The translations under genes were made by a program, and so were the position numbers. A DNA stretch of 64,000 nt from Yinghuangia elevatio. Its GTDB lineage: Bacteria > Actinomycetota > Actinomycetes > Streptomycetales > Streptomycetaceae. Positions 41,847 to 50,937 of the stretch are shown here, one piece after another (within the stretch, counting starts at the first letter, position 1; the number at the start of each line of letters is the position of its first letter). The notes under the pieces were generated by a model, which had not been told where the DNA came from, searched no databases, and was given only the letters and a program-made list of their open reading frames with translations. The stretch is from positions 16,227-80,226 of the forward strand of contig NZ_JBEZFP010000029.1 of NCBI RefSeq assembly GCF_040649515.1, written 5' to 3'.

Positions 41847-42647
41847 ATGCGCATCGCGCGGAAACCACAGAATCCGGCCTCCGGGCACAGGCGTCGCCGA
41901 CATCACCGACCTCGCAGATACGGCGGGTACAGCGGATACGGCGGATTTGGCGGCCGTCGCGGAAAAGCAGCGGTCGTCGCCGGGGCGGCCTGCGCACTGG
42001 TGCTCGCCGCCGGCCCTTTCCCCGCCGAGGCGGAGGACGGCGTCCCCACGCCCGAGACGCTGAGCCAGGCACTCTTGGAGCCCACCGACGTCGGGCCGGA
42101 GGTGTCCGAGGACCCCGAGAGCCCTCCGGCCGACGACGAGGCCACCGACCCGACCGGCTGCCCGGCACTCGACAGCCTCCGCGACACACCCTCCCCGGGT
42201 GAACCCGACCCCTGGCCCGAAGTGCAGCTCGTCGCGGACGCCGTGTTCATCGAGGAAAAACTCGTGGCCGGCCCGCCCGAGACCGTCGCGGCGAACCACG
42301 CGGTGCTCCGCGAGGCGCTCACCAGTTGCACCACGCTCTCGTTCCCCTCGAACGTCGGCGGCCCGCCGCTGACGTTGAACCTGTCCCCGGTCACCTTCGG
42401 CGGCCCGGACTCGGTGGCCGTACGCATGGACGGCGCCTACGAGGACGTCCCCGTCAACGGCTACATCGTGCTCGAACCGCTCGGCGCCGTCGAGTTGGTC
42501 TACATGTTCGTCCAAGCCGGCGACGACTCCCCGGAATTCGCCTCGGAGGTCTACGCCCTCGCCGTCGACAAGGTCCACCGCGTCGTCGGCCCGGCCGCCG
42601 GACCCCCCAAGCCCCTCGCCACCCCCATCCCGGGCACCGCACTCTGA
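41847..42647 (+). CDS. Exported protein with PknH-sensor-like domain
   Basis: A protein of 266 residues from an ATG with CAGGAGG upstream. A long basic N-terminus with GGYSGYGGFGG precedes a signal segment (AAVVAGAACALVLAAGPFPAEA). The mature domain (TPETLSQALLEPTDVGPEV, GCPALDSLRD, AVFIEEKLVAGPPETVAANHAVLREALTSCTTLSF) resembles the extracellular sensor domain of PknH and related actinomycete lipoproteins, with the paired Cys. No kinase is nearby. Confidence 0.65.
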   Translation: MRIARKPQNPASGHRRRRHHRPRRYGGYSGYGGFGGRRGKAAVVAGAACALVLAAGPFPAEAEDGVPTPETLSQALLEPTDVGPEVSEDPESPPADDEATDPTGCPALDSLRDTPSPGEPDPWPEVQLVADAVFIEEKLVAGPPETVAANHAVLREALTSCTTLSFPSNVGGPPLTLNLSPVTFGGPDSVAVRMDGAYEDVPVNGYIVLEPLGAVELVYMFVQAGDDSPEFASEVYALAVDKVHRVVGPAAGPPKPLATPIPGTAL

Positions 42648-42734
42648 ACCGCCCAACTACGACTGCGGCGCCCGCTTCTGCCGGCCCACGCATGGACAAA
42701 GGCGCTGTCCTTGCGCCCCGATACGGTCGGGCCG

Positions 42735-43304
42735 GTGACCAACTCGTACACGACGCTGTGGACCCAGGGCAGGTGCCGCTACCTGCGTGACACCGGATAC
42801 GGCGGGAAACGCCTGTCCACTCTGATAGCCAGCGGACACCAATCGCTACCGAGCTTCTTGAGCGCGGGCCTGCAACCCGGCGACCACATCTTTCCGGTCT
42901 CGGTCACCAAGGGACGAATCCGCGTCCTCGGACGGCTCGAAGTCGTACGAAGCGTCTCGCTCCTGCACTACCAGACGCCGGAGAAGATGCTCACGCCCGA
43001 GGAGCACGAGCGCTTTCTCGATTGGTACCCGGGCGGTTTGGAAGGCTGCGCCCGCGAAATCCTCGTCGGCACGGCCGGGACGCCCCTCGACTTCGAGACC
43101 GTGGTGCCTCCGACGATGTTGGAGCGGCTCACGTACACGTCACGGCGGGGCGAACGCACCCTGAAATACGTCGAGGACGGTCTCCTCAAGCGTTTTGTCA
43201 GCCTCCAAGGCGTCTACCGATTGGCCGCGGGATCGGCCGCGGAAATGCACGCGCTCGTCCGCGACGCCGCCGACAGGGTGGGACCGGACCCCCGAACCGC
43301 CTGA
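42735..43304 (+). CDS. Conserved hypothetical protein with PUA/EVE-like stretch, 189 aa
   Basis: Start uncertain (GTG 42735 or TTG 42711; no good ribosome site). YTTLWTQGRCRYL and GDHIFPVSVTKGRIRVLGRLEVVRS resemble the beta-barrel edge of PUA/EVE domains, which bind modified bases, but the match is weak. The C-terminal half is helical (PTMLERLTYTSRRGERTLKYVEDG). No operon partner. Confidence 0.5.
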   Translation: MTNSYTTLWTQGRCRYLRDTGYGGKRLSTLIASGHQSLPSFLSAGLQPGDHIFPVSVTKGRIRVLGRLEVVRSVSLLHYQTPEKMLTPEEHERFLDWYPGGLEGCAREILVGTAGTPLDFETVVPPTMLERLTYTSRRGERTLKYVEDGLLKRFVSLQGVYRLAAGSAAEMHALVRDAADRVGPDPRTA

Positions 43305-43313
43305 CCTGCGCCA

Positions 43314-43609
43314 CGGCGCGTCGGCGTCCGCCACCCCGAACCCGCCGGTCAACTCTGCGCGGTCCTGGGCATCCACGACGCCGCGGTCGCCACCTCGGCC
43401 CGCCACGAGCGCGGCGACCACATCCTCGACGGCCGCACCGGCCGTCCCGCGACCGAGCTCCTCGGCCTGACCGTCGTCGCGCCGTCCCTCACCGAGGCCG
43501 ACGCGACGGCGACAGCCGCCTTCGCCATGGGCCGCCGCCCGCGAAGCCTGCGAGGTCTGCGCCCGACCGCCAGGTCTTCCGCACCCCAGACCTCCCCCTC
43601 GCCGCCTGA
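43314..43609 (+). pseudogene. Remnant of an ApbE-type FAD:protein FMN transferase
   Basis: The frame from 43314 reads RRVGVRHPEPAG, LGIHDAAVATSARHERGDHI, DGRTGRPATELLGLTVVAP and ADATATAAFAMG, the C-terminal third of ApbE. The family's start, metal and FAD sites are absent, no start codon is usable, and after FAMG the sense continues in another frame to DRQVFRTPDLPLAA and a stop at 43609. So it is both truncated and frameshifted. Confidence 0.72.
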
Positions 43610-43804
43610 GCGCCGCTCCGCCTGCCCGCACCTACGACGCGGAGAACACGGTCACAATCGCGTTGGACCGCAAGGCTGTGGCTCGGGCTGCGGGATTGTG
43701 GGGGTGGTGGGAGGCTGGGTGAATGGGTCCGGCGGAGGGGGTGCCGGGGCCGGTGCACGTGACGCTCGGGGTTTCGGTGATCGGAAGATTCCGCGGAACG
43801 TCCC

Positions 43805-45934
43805 ATGAGTCCGACCCAAAGACTTGCGTCCCTCCCCTGTGGCCGCCGTACGAAGTGGGCGGTCGTGGTGATCTGGCTCCTTCTGCTGGTGGTGGCCGGG
43901 CCGTTGGCCGGCAAACTGTCGGACGCCGAGGACAATCAGGCGTCCAGTTGGCTGCCCGGCAACGCGGAGTCGACGAAAGTCATCGACGAGCAGAAGAACT
44001 TCGAGGCCACGACGACCTTGCAGGCCGTCGTGGTCTACGAACGTCCAGGGGGCGTCACTCCCGCCGACACGGCCAAGGGCACGAGCGACGCGGCGGAGTT
44101 CGCGACCGCGCCGCATGTCGTCGGGCCGGTGATCGGGCCGGTCGTGTCGCCTGACGGCGAGGCGATGCAGACGATCGTGCCGATCGAGGTCGGCGAGGAG
44201 GGTTGGGAGAACCTCACTCCGGCCGTCGACCGGCTGCGGGACGTCGCGGGCGCGAACGACCAGGGCATGACCACGCACGTGACCGGTCCGGGCGGTATCG
44301 GGGCCGACCAGGCGGAGGCGTTCGAGGGGATCGACAGCACGCTGCTCGTCGCGACGGTGTCGGTGGTCGTGCTGTTGCTGCTGCTGACGTACCGCAGCCC
44401 GGTGTTGTGGTTGTTCCCGTTGTTGGCGGCGGGTGTGTCGTTGGTGGTCTCGCAGGCGGTCATCTACCTGCTGGCGGAGCACGCGGGGCTTACCGTCAAC
44501 GCGCAGAGCGCGGGCATCCTGATCGTGTTGGTCCTGGGTGCGGGGACGGACTATGCCCTCTTGCTGACGGCCCGCTACCGCGAGGAACTTCGGCGGCACG
44601 AGGACCGGCACGAGGCGATGGCGCTGGCGCTGCATCGTGCGGGGCCGGCGATTCTGGCGAGTTCGGCGACGGTCGTCATCTCGATGCTGTGCCTGATGGC
44701 CGCGGAGATGAACTCGACGCGCGGGCTGGGACCGGTGTGTGCGATCGGCGTGTTGGTGGCTCTGGCCGCGATGCTCACGCTGTTGCCGGCTTTGCTGGTG
44801 GTCGTGAGCCGGTGGGTGTTCTGGCCGGTCAAGCCGACGTACGGGAGCGATGAGCCGACGCGGTCCGGCCGTTGGGCGCGCATCGGCAATGCGATCGCGC
44901 GGCGGCCGCGCAGGGTGTGGATCGGAACCGGGCTTGCGCTGGCGGCGTGCACGGTCGGGCTGGTGTCGCTGAACGCGACCGGCCTGAGCGCGGCGGACGG
45001 CTTCACCGACAAGCCGGATTCGGTGGTCGGCCAGGAGGTGCTGGACCAGCACTTCCCGGCCGGCACCGGCGACCCGATCTCGGTGATCGCGAACGCGCCC
45101 GCGACGCCCGAGGTCGAGGCGGCCGTACGCGCCGATCCCGGGGTATCGGCCGTGACACCGGCGGCAGTTGAGGGCGACCGGGCGTTCTTCCAGGCGACCG
45201 TCAACGACCGTCCGGACAGCCAGGCGGCGAAGGACACGGTGGAACGCGTACGCGACGCGGTGCACGCGGTGCCGGACGCGGACGCGCGCGTCGGCGGCGG
45301 TACGGCGGTGATCATGGACGCCGAGCACGCCGCCACGCAGGACAACAAGGTGATCATCCCGCTGGTGCTGGTCGTGGTGCTGGTGATCCTCGGCCTGCTG
45401 CTGCGGGCCCTGGTCGCGCCGTTGGTGCTGATCGCGACGGTCGTGCTGTCGTACGCGGCGGCGCTCGGCATCAGCGTGTTCGTCTTCGAGCACGTCTTCG
45501 ACTTCGCGGGCCAGGACAACGCGTTCCCGCTCTTCGTGTTCGTGTTCCTGGTCGCGTTGGGCATCGACTACAACATCTTCCTGATGACTCGCGTACGCGA
45601 GGAAGCGGCACATCGCGGTACGCGTGAGGGCGCGGTGATCGGCCTCGCGGCGACGGGCGGCGTCATCACGTCGGCGGGTCTGATTCTGGCCAGCACGTTC
45701 GCCGTGCTCGCGACGCTGCCGGTCGTCGCCTTCACCGAGATCGGCTTCGCCGTCGCACTGGGCGTGTTGCTGGACACCCTGGTCGTCCGGTCCATCCTCG
45801 TCACCGCGTTGACCGTCGACCTGGACCGCCGCATGTGGTGGCCGAGCCGACTGTCGAAACCGGATGCGCAATCGCGGGAATGGTCGTCCGACACGAGCAG
45901 TTCAGCGCCGCTCGGCCGAGGAACGGACGGCTGA
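43805..45934 (+). CDS. MMPL-family (RND-type) transporter
   Basis: A protein of 709 residues with two similar halves, each with a leading membrane segment, an extracytoplasmic loop and a five- to six-segment bundle. MMPL marks are GTDYALLLTARYREELR in the first half and GIDYNIFLMTRVREEA in the second, whose Asp-Tyr pairs form the proton path. Such pumps export lipids or small lipophilic molecules in actinomycetes. A TetR gene lies convergent, 80 bp away. Confidence 0.88.
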   Translation: MSPTQRLASLPCGRRTKWAVVVIWLLLLVVAGPLAGKLSDAEDNQASSWLPGNAESTKVIDEQKNFEATTTLQAVVVYERPGGVTPADTAKGTSDAAEFATAPHVVGPVIGPVVSPDGEAMQTIVPIEVGEEGWENLTPAVDRLRDVAGANDQGMTTHVTGPGGIGADQAEAFEGIDSTLLVATVSVVVLLLLLTYRSPVLWLFPLLAAGVSLVVSQAVIYLLAEHAGLTVNAQSAGILIVLVLGAGTDYALLLTARYREELRRHEDRHEAMALALHRAGPAILASSATVVISMLCLMAAEMNSTRGLGPVCAIGVLVALAAMLTLLPALLVVVSRWVFWPVKPTYGSDEPTRSGRWARIGNAIARRPRRVWIGTGLALAACTVGLVSLNATGLSAADGFTDKPDSVVGQEVLDQHFPAGTGDPISVIANAPATPEVEAAVRADPGVSAVTPAAVEGDRAFFQATVNDRPDSQAAKDTVERVRDAVHAVPDADARVGGGTAVIMDAEHAATQDNKVIIPLVLVVVLVILGLLLRALVAPLVLIATVVLSYAAALGISVFVFEHVFDFAGQDNAFPLFVFVFLVALGIDYNIFLMTRVREEAAHRGTREGAVIGLAATGGVITSAGLILASTFAVLATLPVVAFTEIGFAVALGVLLDTLVVRSILVTALTVDLDRRMWWPSRLSKPDAQSREWSSDTSSSAPLGRGTDG

Positions 45935-46014
45935 CGGGCCGTCCGCGGGTGGGTCGGGGACCACACCGTACGAGTCACCGAACAAGTGGACCTGGTCGGC
46001 CCTCACCGAGTCCC

Positions 46015-46587
46015 TCAAGGACTGACCTCCGCCAGTAGTGCCTTCAGGTCGGTGAAGGAGTCTCGTATTAATTGGGCGAGGTCGGACGAGGTGCCGGCGG
46101 TGGTCCAGCGTTCGAAGGCGACCTTGAATACGCCGATGGCCGTCTCGGCCGCGAGGCCGGCGGTCGGGGAGGGCGTACCGCGCTCGCGGAGCGCGTCGGC
46201 GATCGTCGTGGCCATGGACGCGAGCTTGGTCAGCTCGCGTTCCTGCAACTCCGGGTTGGCGGCGATGACGCCTTGCCGCCGTACCGCGCGCTCGCGGCGC
46301 GGCTGCAATCTGTCGCCCATCGCCTCGACCGCTGCCGCGGCGGCGTCTATTGGCGCGGCCGACTCCGGCTGGTCGGCGATGGTCGCGGCGATCAGTTGCG
46401 CCAGTTCTTCCGAGCCTCCGAAGAGCACTTCGCGCTTGTCGGCGAAGTGCCGGAAGTACGTGCGCTCGGTCAGTCCCGCCTGCTTGGCGATTTCCGCGAC
46501 GGTGGTCTGCGCGAAGCCCCGCTCGACGTAGAGATCGAGAGCCGCTGCTTCGAGACGGCCGCGCGCGTTCGGCTCCCATCGGTTCAT
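46015..46587 (-). CDS. TetR-family regulator
   Basis: A protein of 190 residues with the HTH at residues about 10-55 (RLEAAALDLYVERGFAQTTVAEIAKQAGLTERTYFRHFADKREVLF). The C-terminal domain is of the AcrR/MftR-like sort. Divergent from an SDR gene, with palindromes in the 121-bp gap, so it probably controls itself and the SDR gene. Confidence 0.88.
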   Translation of the reverse strand: MNRWEPNARGRLEAAALDLYVERGFAQTTVAEIAKQAGLTERTYFRHFADKREVLFGGSEELAQLIAATIADQPESAAPIDAAAAAVEAMGDRLQPRRERAVRRQGVIAANPELQERELTKLASMATTIADALRERGTPSPTAGLAAETAIGVFKVAFERWTTAGTSSDLAQLIRDSFTDLKALLAEVSP

Positions 46588-46613
46588 GGTCGGATTCTAA
46601 GTGGGATGACAGT

Positions 46614-46651
46614 GGCTGACATCAGGGTTACTGTGATGTCAGTGCCTGACA
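46614..46651. promoter_or_regulatory. Overlapping TetR-type operators CTGACATC/GATGTCAG
   Basis: GATGTCAG-TGC-CTGACATC (46633-46651) is a perfect 8-3-8 palindrome. A further CTGACATCA at 46614 makes an inverted pair with TGATGTCAG at 46632-46640. Three half-sites thus lie between the divergent TetR and SDR genes. Confidence 0.7.
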
Positions 46652-46708
46652 TCACCGGTCAGGCGCTCATCTCTCGGCGGCACGGCCGCCTCTGGAGGTC
46701 TCATTTCC

Positions 46709-47629
46709 ATGCGCGTTTTCGTCACGGGCGGTTCCGGCTGGATCGGCTCCGCACTCGTACCCGAACTCATCGGCGCAGGTCACACGGTTGTCGGGCTCGC
46801 CCGGTCGGCCGAAGCGGCCGCGCGGCTCACCACGGCCGGGGCCGACGTCCACCACGGTTCGCTCGACGACCTCGACGACCTGCGCAAGGCCGCCGCCTCG
46901 GCGGACGGCGTCGTCCATCTCGCCTTCAAGCACGACATCGCCTTCAGCGGCGATTACCCCGGCGCGGTCGCGGCCGACCACCGCGCGATCGAGGCACTCG
47001 GCGACGGCCTCGCCGATTCCGACCGGCCGCTCGTCATCGCTTCCGGAATCATCGGGCTCGGGGACGGGCGCGTACTCACCGAGCGCGACGGGACCGGCGA
47101 CGCGCCCGCCGCCGAGGAAACCAACGCGCGCCTCGCCAACGCGCACCTGACCCGGGCGCTGGCGGCCCGCGGCGTACGTTCGTCCGTCGTACGCCTGGCT
47201 CCGACCGTCCACGGCGCCGGGGACTACGGCTTCGTCCCGGCCCTGATCGGCATTGCCCGCGACAAGGGCGTCTCCGGCTACGTGCACGACGGCGCCAACC
47301 GCTGGCCCGCCGTGCACCGGCTCGACGCCGCACGGCTGTTCCGCCTCGCGGTGGAGTCCGCACCGGCCGGCGCGACGCTGCACGGGGTCGCGGACGAGGG
47401 CGTGCCCGCACGTACGATCGCGGAGGTGATCGGACGGCGGCTCGGCATCCCGGTGGTCGCGGTCCCGCGGGCCGAGGCGGACGAACACTTCGGCTGGATC
47501 GCGGGGTTCTTCGCGTCCGACATCCCGACCTCGAACGCTCTGACGCGCGAACTCCTGGGCTGGGAGCCCACGCAGATCGGATTCGTCGAAGACCTGGACC
47601 GCCACTACTTCGACACGCCCGCCGCCTGA
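46709..47629 (+). CDS. SDR-type NAD(P)-dependent epimerase/dehydrogenase
   Basis: A protein of 306 residues of the extended/atypical SDR group: nucleotide site FVTGGSGWIGSALV at the N-terminus, GVVHLAFKHD, VRLAPTVHGAGDYGFVP, and a C-terminal substrate domain ending with WEPTQIGFVEDL. The usual YxxxK is not obvious, so activity may differ. Probably controlled by the divergent TetR protein. Confidence 0.82.
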   Translation: MRVFVTGGSGWIGSALVPELIGAGHTVVGLARSAEAAARLTTAGADVHHGSLDDLDDLRKAAASADGVVHLAFKHDIAFSGDYPGAVAADHRAIEALGDGLADSDRPLVIASGIIGLGDGRVLTERDGTGDAPAAEETNARLANAHLTRALAARGVRSSVVRLAPTVHGAGDYGFVPALIGIARDKGVSGYVHDGANRWPAVHRLDAARLFRLAVESAPAGATLHGVADEGVPARTIAEVIGRRLGIPVVAVPRAEADEHFGWIAGFFASDIPTSNALTRELLGWEPTQIGFVEDLDRHYFDTPAA

Positions 47630-47702
47630 CCACCCGCCCACCGGGGAAACTCGGCATGGTCCGGTGAACGCCAAGGGGCGGCGCCGGCACGGGGGTGCTG
47701 CC

Positions 47703-48317
47703 TCAGGACTTCGGGCGGCGGCCGCTGCGCCTGGGCTTCGGGGCCTGGCCGGCGAGCAGTTCCTCGCGGCGTTCCTCGCCCTTCGCCTCCAAGCGGGCGA
47801 CGATCTTGCGCAACCCGGCTGCCAGGTCCAGGCATTCGTCCGCCGTCAAGTCGTCGGTGACGAAAGCTTCCTCCGCGTTGAACGCGGGGAACACCCTCGC
47901 CATCAGCTCCTCGCCCGCGGGCGTCAGCCCGAGCAGCACCAGGCGCCCGTCCGAGGCGTGCTGAGTGCGCTTCAGCAGCCCCCGCGTCTCCAGGGTGCGC
48001 GCGACGCCGGTCAGCGTGCCCTTGGAGATGCCGGCTTCCTCGGCGACGTGCCGGGTCTCGGACTCCCCCCAGATCCACACCTCCCACAGCACGGTGAACG
48101 CCGTCCACGTCAGCTCCGCCTCCCGGAGCACGGAGTTCTCCAAGTGCTGCCGTACCGCCGTCGCCGCGCGGTAGATGTTCGACACCGCGGCCATCTGCTC
48201 GCGGCGCAGCGGGATGTCCCCCAGCCGCGCCTGGACGACCTTCTCGGTCTCGGTGATGGTCCGCTTGCCGACCACGTGCGTGCTCTCCCGTCGCTTCCGC
48301 GTCACGACGTCCACCAC
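47703..48317 (-). CDS. MarR-family regulator (candidate master of the amine/aromatic regulon)
   Basis: A protein of 204 residues from tandem GTG codons at 48317 with GGCGGAG upstream. After a basic N-terminus comes the MarR winged helix (LTWTAFTVLWEVWIWGESETRHVAEEAGISKGTLTGVARTLETRGLLKRTQHASDGRLVLLGLTPAGEELM in outline). Divergent from an amine/amino-acid permease. The gap holds two of the 20-bp elements that also occur before the other catabolic units. In S. coelicolor a MarR protein (EpuRI) represses the polyamine gene glnA3; a similar role here is inferred. Confidence 0.82.
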   Translation of the reverse strand: MVDVVTRKRRESTHVVGKRTITETEKVVQARLGDIPLRREQMAAVSNIYRAATAVRQHLENSVLREAELTWTAFTVLWEVWIWGESETRHVAEEAGISKGTLTGVARTLETRGLLKRTQHASDGRLVLLGLTPAGEELMARVFPAFNAEEAFVTDDLTADECLDLAAGLRKIVARLEAKGEERREELLAGQAPKPRRSGRRPKS

Positions 48318-48350
48318 GTCGCTCCGCCCGAAATCTAGCCCTTGTGGCGG

Positions 48351-48404
48351 CCTGTTTGCATCCGTACGATCAGCCACACCGCAGACCGTACGGACCCAAA
48401 CGAT
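48351..48404. promoter_or_regulatory. Two putative MarR operators between regulator and permease genes
   Basis: CCTGTTTGCATCCGTACGAT (48351-48370) and ACCGTACGGACCCAAACGAT (48385-48404). The second is, on the other strand, ATCGTTTGGGTCCGTACGGT, which matches 19 of 20 bases of the element at 55419-55438. They lie 34 and 68 bp upstream of the regulator start. Confidence 0.72.
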
Positions 48405-48462
48405 CCGCCGGACAGTGTCCCGTCCTCCCTGATCCGGCGTCCACCCCCACGGGAGACCCGCC

Positions 48463-49941
48463 ATGGCCGTCGAGGAACCCCCGGTACGCAGAGCGACCCG
48501 CACCACCGCCGACGACGACGCGCCGCCGCCCCGCGGCTCGCTCGGCGTGGCGCACATCGTCTTCTTCGTCGTCGCCGCCTCCGCCCCCCTCACCGTCGCC
48601 GCCGGCGGCATCCCGCAGAGCCTCGCCGTCACCGGCACCACCGGCATTCCGCTCGTCTACCTGCTCCTCGCCGCAATGCTCGTGGTCTTCAGCGCCGGGT
48701 ACGCCGCCATGAGCCGCCGCATCACCGGCGCCGGCGCCTTCTACGCGTACGTCTCGCACGGCCTCGGCCGCGTCCCGGGGGTGGGCGCCGCCTTCGTCGC
48801 GCTCGTGGCGTACAACGCCATGCAGGTCGGCATCTACGGCCTCTTCGGCTTCACCACCGCCGACTTCCTCGACGCGAAGTTCGGCTGGGACATCCCGTGG
48901 TGGGTCGTCGTCTTCGTCGGCATCGGCCTCGTCGGGATCCTCGGATACCTGCGCATCGACCTCAACGCCCGCGTCCTCGCCGTCCTCCTCGTGGTCGAGA
49001 CCGTCACCGTCGTCGTCTTCGACTTCAGCTCGTTCACCTCCGCGCCCGACGGCATCTCGTTCGACCCGTTCACGTGGGACGCGCTGACCGCAGGCTCCAC
49101 CGGCGCCGCGTTCTGCTTCGTGATGGCGTCGTTCATGGGCTTCGAGTCGGCGGCCCTGTATGGCGAGGAGTGCAAGGACCCGAAGCGCACCATCGCCCGG
49201 TCCACGTACATCGCCGTCCTGGTGATCGGCGTCCTGTACGCGATCACCGCATGGGCCATGATGACCGGTGCGGGCACCGACAAGGCGGTGGCCGCCGCCC
49301 AGGAGAACGGGCCGAACCTGGTCTTCGTCCTCGGCGAGGACCAGATCGGCTCCGGATTCTCGGACACCGCGCAGGTGTTCCTCATCACGAGCCTGTTCGC
49401 CGCGCTGCTCTCCTTCCACAACGCGGTCGCCCGCTACTTCTTCTCGCTCGGCCGCGAGCAGGTGCTGCCGCGCGCGCTCGGACGTACGCACGGCCGCCAC
49501 GACTCGCCCTACGTCGGCTCGTTGGCGCAGACCGCGCTCGCGTTCGCCGTCGTCGCGGTGTTCGCGTCGCTCGGCAAGGACCCGATGGCGACGCTGTTCA
49601 ATTGGCTGACCAACCTCGGGGCCCTGGGCGTGATCCTGCTGCTGGTGCTCACCTCCCTCGCCGTGCTCGCGTACTTCCGCCGCAACGGCCGGGCGGTCGG
49701 CGAGAGCAGTTGGAACCGGCTCGTCGCACCGGTCATCGCCGCCGTCGCCCTCGGCTTCGTATTCGTGCTTGCCGTACGCAAGTTCGGTGTCCTGCTCGGC
49801 GTCGACTCGGGCTCGTCGCTGCGCTGGATCCTGCCCGCGCTGGTCATCGGCGCGGGGGTCGTCGGCAGCGCGTACGGCGCGTGGCTGCGCACCGCCCGGC
49901 CCGACGTGTACGCCCGCATAGGGCGCGGCCCGCAGAGCTGA
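48463..49941 (+). CDS. APC-family amino acid/amine permease
   Basis: A protein of 492 residues with about 12 membrane segments. The APC signature is in the first segments (VAHIVFFVVAASAPLTVAAGGIP, RRITGAGAFYAYVSHGLGR) and FMGFESAALYGEECKDPKRTIARSTY in the middle. Probably imports the amine or amino acid that the regulon degrades. Followed after 36 bp by the oxidoreductase, likely in one transcript, and preceded by two operators. Confidence 0.87.
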   Translation: MAVEEPPVRRATRTTADDDAPPPRGSLGVAHIVFFVVAASAPLTVAAGGIPQSLAVTGTTGIPLVYLLLAAMLVVFSAGYAAMSRRITGAGAFYAYVSHGLGRVPGVGAAFVALVAYNAMQVGIYGLFGFTTADFLDAKFGWDIPWWVVVFVGIGLVGILGYLRIDLNARVLAVLLVVETVTVVVFDFSSFTSAPDGISFDPFTWDALTAGSTGAAFCFVMASFMGFESAALYGEECKDPKRTIARSTYIAVLVIGVLYAITAWAMMTGAGTDKAVAAAQENGPNLVFVLGEDQIGSGFSDTAQVFLITSLFAALLSFHNAVARYFFSLGREQVLPRALGRTHGRHDSPYVGSLAQTALAFAVVAVFASLGKDPMATLFNWLTNLGALGVILLLVLTSLAVLAYFRRNGRAVGESSWNRLVAPVIAAVALGFVFVLAVRKFGVLLGVDSGSSLRWILPALVIGAGVVGSAYGAWLRTARPDVYARIGRGPQS

Positions 49942-49977
49942 CCGTACGTCACCACCACCACACAGCAAGGGAGATCG

Positions 49978-50916
49978 ATGCCCGCCCCCGCCGCCCCCAG
50001 GCTCGTCCTCGTCCTCAGCGAGAACTGGACCCTGACCGACCCGCGTGACCTCCGCGGCCTGGTCGACATCGCGCGCGAGGCCGAGGACGCCGGCTTCGAC
50101 GCCGTCATGGTGAGCGAGCACATCGTGCTCGGCAAGGGCGCCGACGCGAACGGCCTGATGGCCAATCCACGCGAGTACGCCCTGCCGGGCAACCAGGACC
50201 CCGCGACCCCCTGGCCCAACTCCCTGCTCCTGCTGTCCGCGATCGCCGCCGCGACCACGCGGCTCCGCCTGGTCGCCGCGGGCGTGATCGCGCCGCTGCG
50301 CCACCCGCTGGCCCTGGCACAGCAGTTGGCGACGCTCGATCTGCTGAGCGAGGGACGCCTCGTCGCACAGCCCATCGTGAGCTGGCACCGCCCCGAGTAC
50401 GAAGCCCTGGGCGTGCCGTTCGCGCGGCGCGGCAAACTGCTCGACGAGCACCTCGCCGCGTGGGAGGCCCTGTGGCGGGACACCCCGGCGTCGTTCGAGG
50501 GCGAGCACTACCGGTTCGAGGACGCGTACTTGGTCCCCAAGGCGTACCGTCCGGACGGCCCGCGCCTCTGGTTCGGCGGGAGTTCGGTGCACGGCGCGGT
50601 TCTGCGCCGCCTCGTCCGGTACGGCCACGGCTTCCACCCGCTCGGCCGGCCGACCGCCGACGAGATGGCCGCACTGCGCGCCGCGATGACCGAGGCGGGC
50701 CGCGACGCCGACGCCCTCGAAATGGTCGGCGGCATCCGGCCCACCTTCCCGGATGACAACTCGCCGGCCCCGATCGCCCTCGCTCTCGAATCGATCCCCG
50801 AGCAGATGGCCCGTGGCTTCACCACCATCTGCGTCAAGCCGTCCCAGTACACCGACGAGCGCGCCGAAATCCCGTCCCTCTGCCGCGAGATCGTGCGCCG
50901 GGTCAGTGCCTTGTGA
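49978..50916 (+). CDS. LLM-class (F420-type) oxidoreductase
   Basis: A protein of 312 residues of the luciferase-like family: REAEDAGFDAVMVSEHIVLG, TTRLRLVAAGVIAPLRHPLALAQQLATLDLLSEGR, and HRPEYEALGVPFARRGKLLDEHLAAWEALW. The pattern agrees with F420-dependent members common in actinomycetes. Substrate unknown; the shared transcript with the permease suggests it handles the imported compound. Confidence 0.83.
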   Translation: MPAPAAPRLVLVLSENWTLTDPRDLRGLVDIAREAEDAGFDAVMVSEHIVLGKGADANGLMANPREYALPGNQDPATPWPNSLLLLSAIAAATTRLRLVAAGVIAPLRHPLALAQQLATLDLLSEGRLVAQPIVSWHRPEYEALGVPFARRGKLLDEHLAAWEALWRDTPASFEGEHYRFEDAYLVPKAYRPDGPRLWFGGSSVHGAVLRRLVRYGHGFHPLGRPTADEMAALRAAMTEAGRDADALEMVGGIRPTFPDDNSPAPIALALESIPEQMARGFTTICVKPSQYTDERAEIPSLCREIVRRVSAL

Positions 50917-50937
50917 GGACGTACCGGTGTCCGCCGG

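Noticed and set aside
43652..45871. Leftward 739-codon frame opposite the MMPL gene
   Set aside because: Arg/His/Gln-rich shadow; MMPL motifs and membrane segments are on the forward strand.
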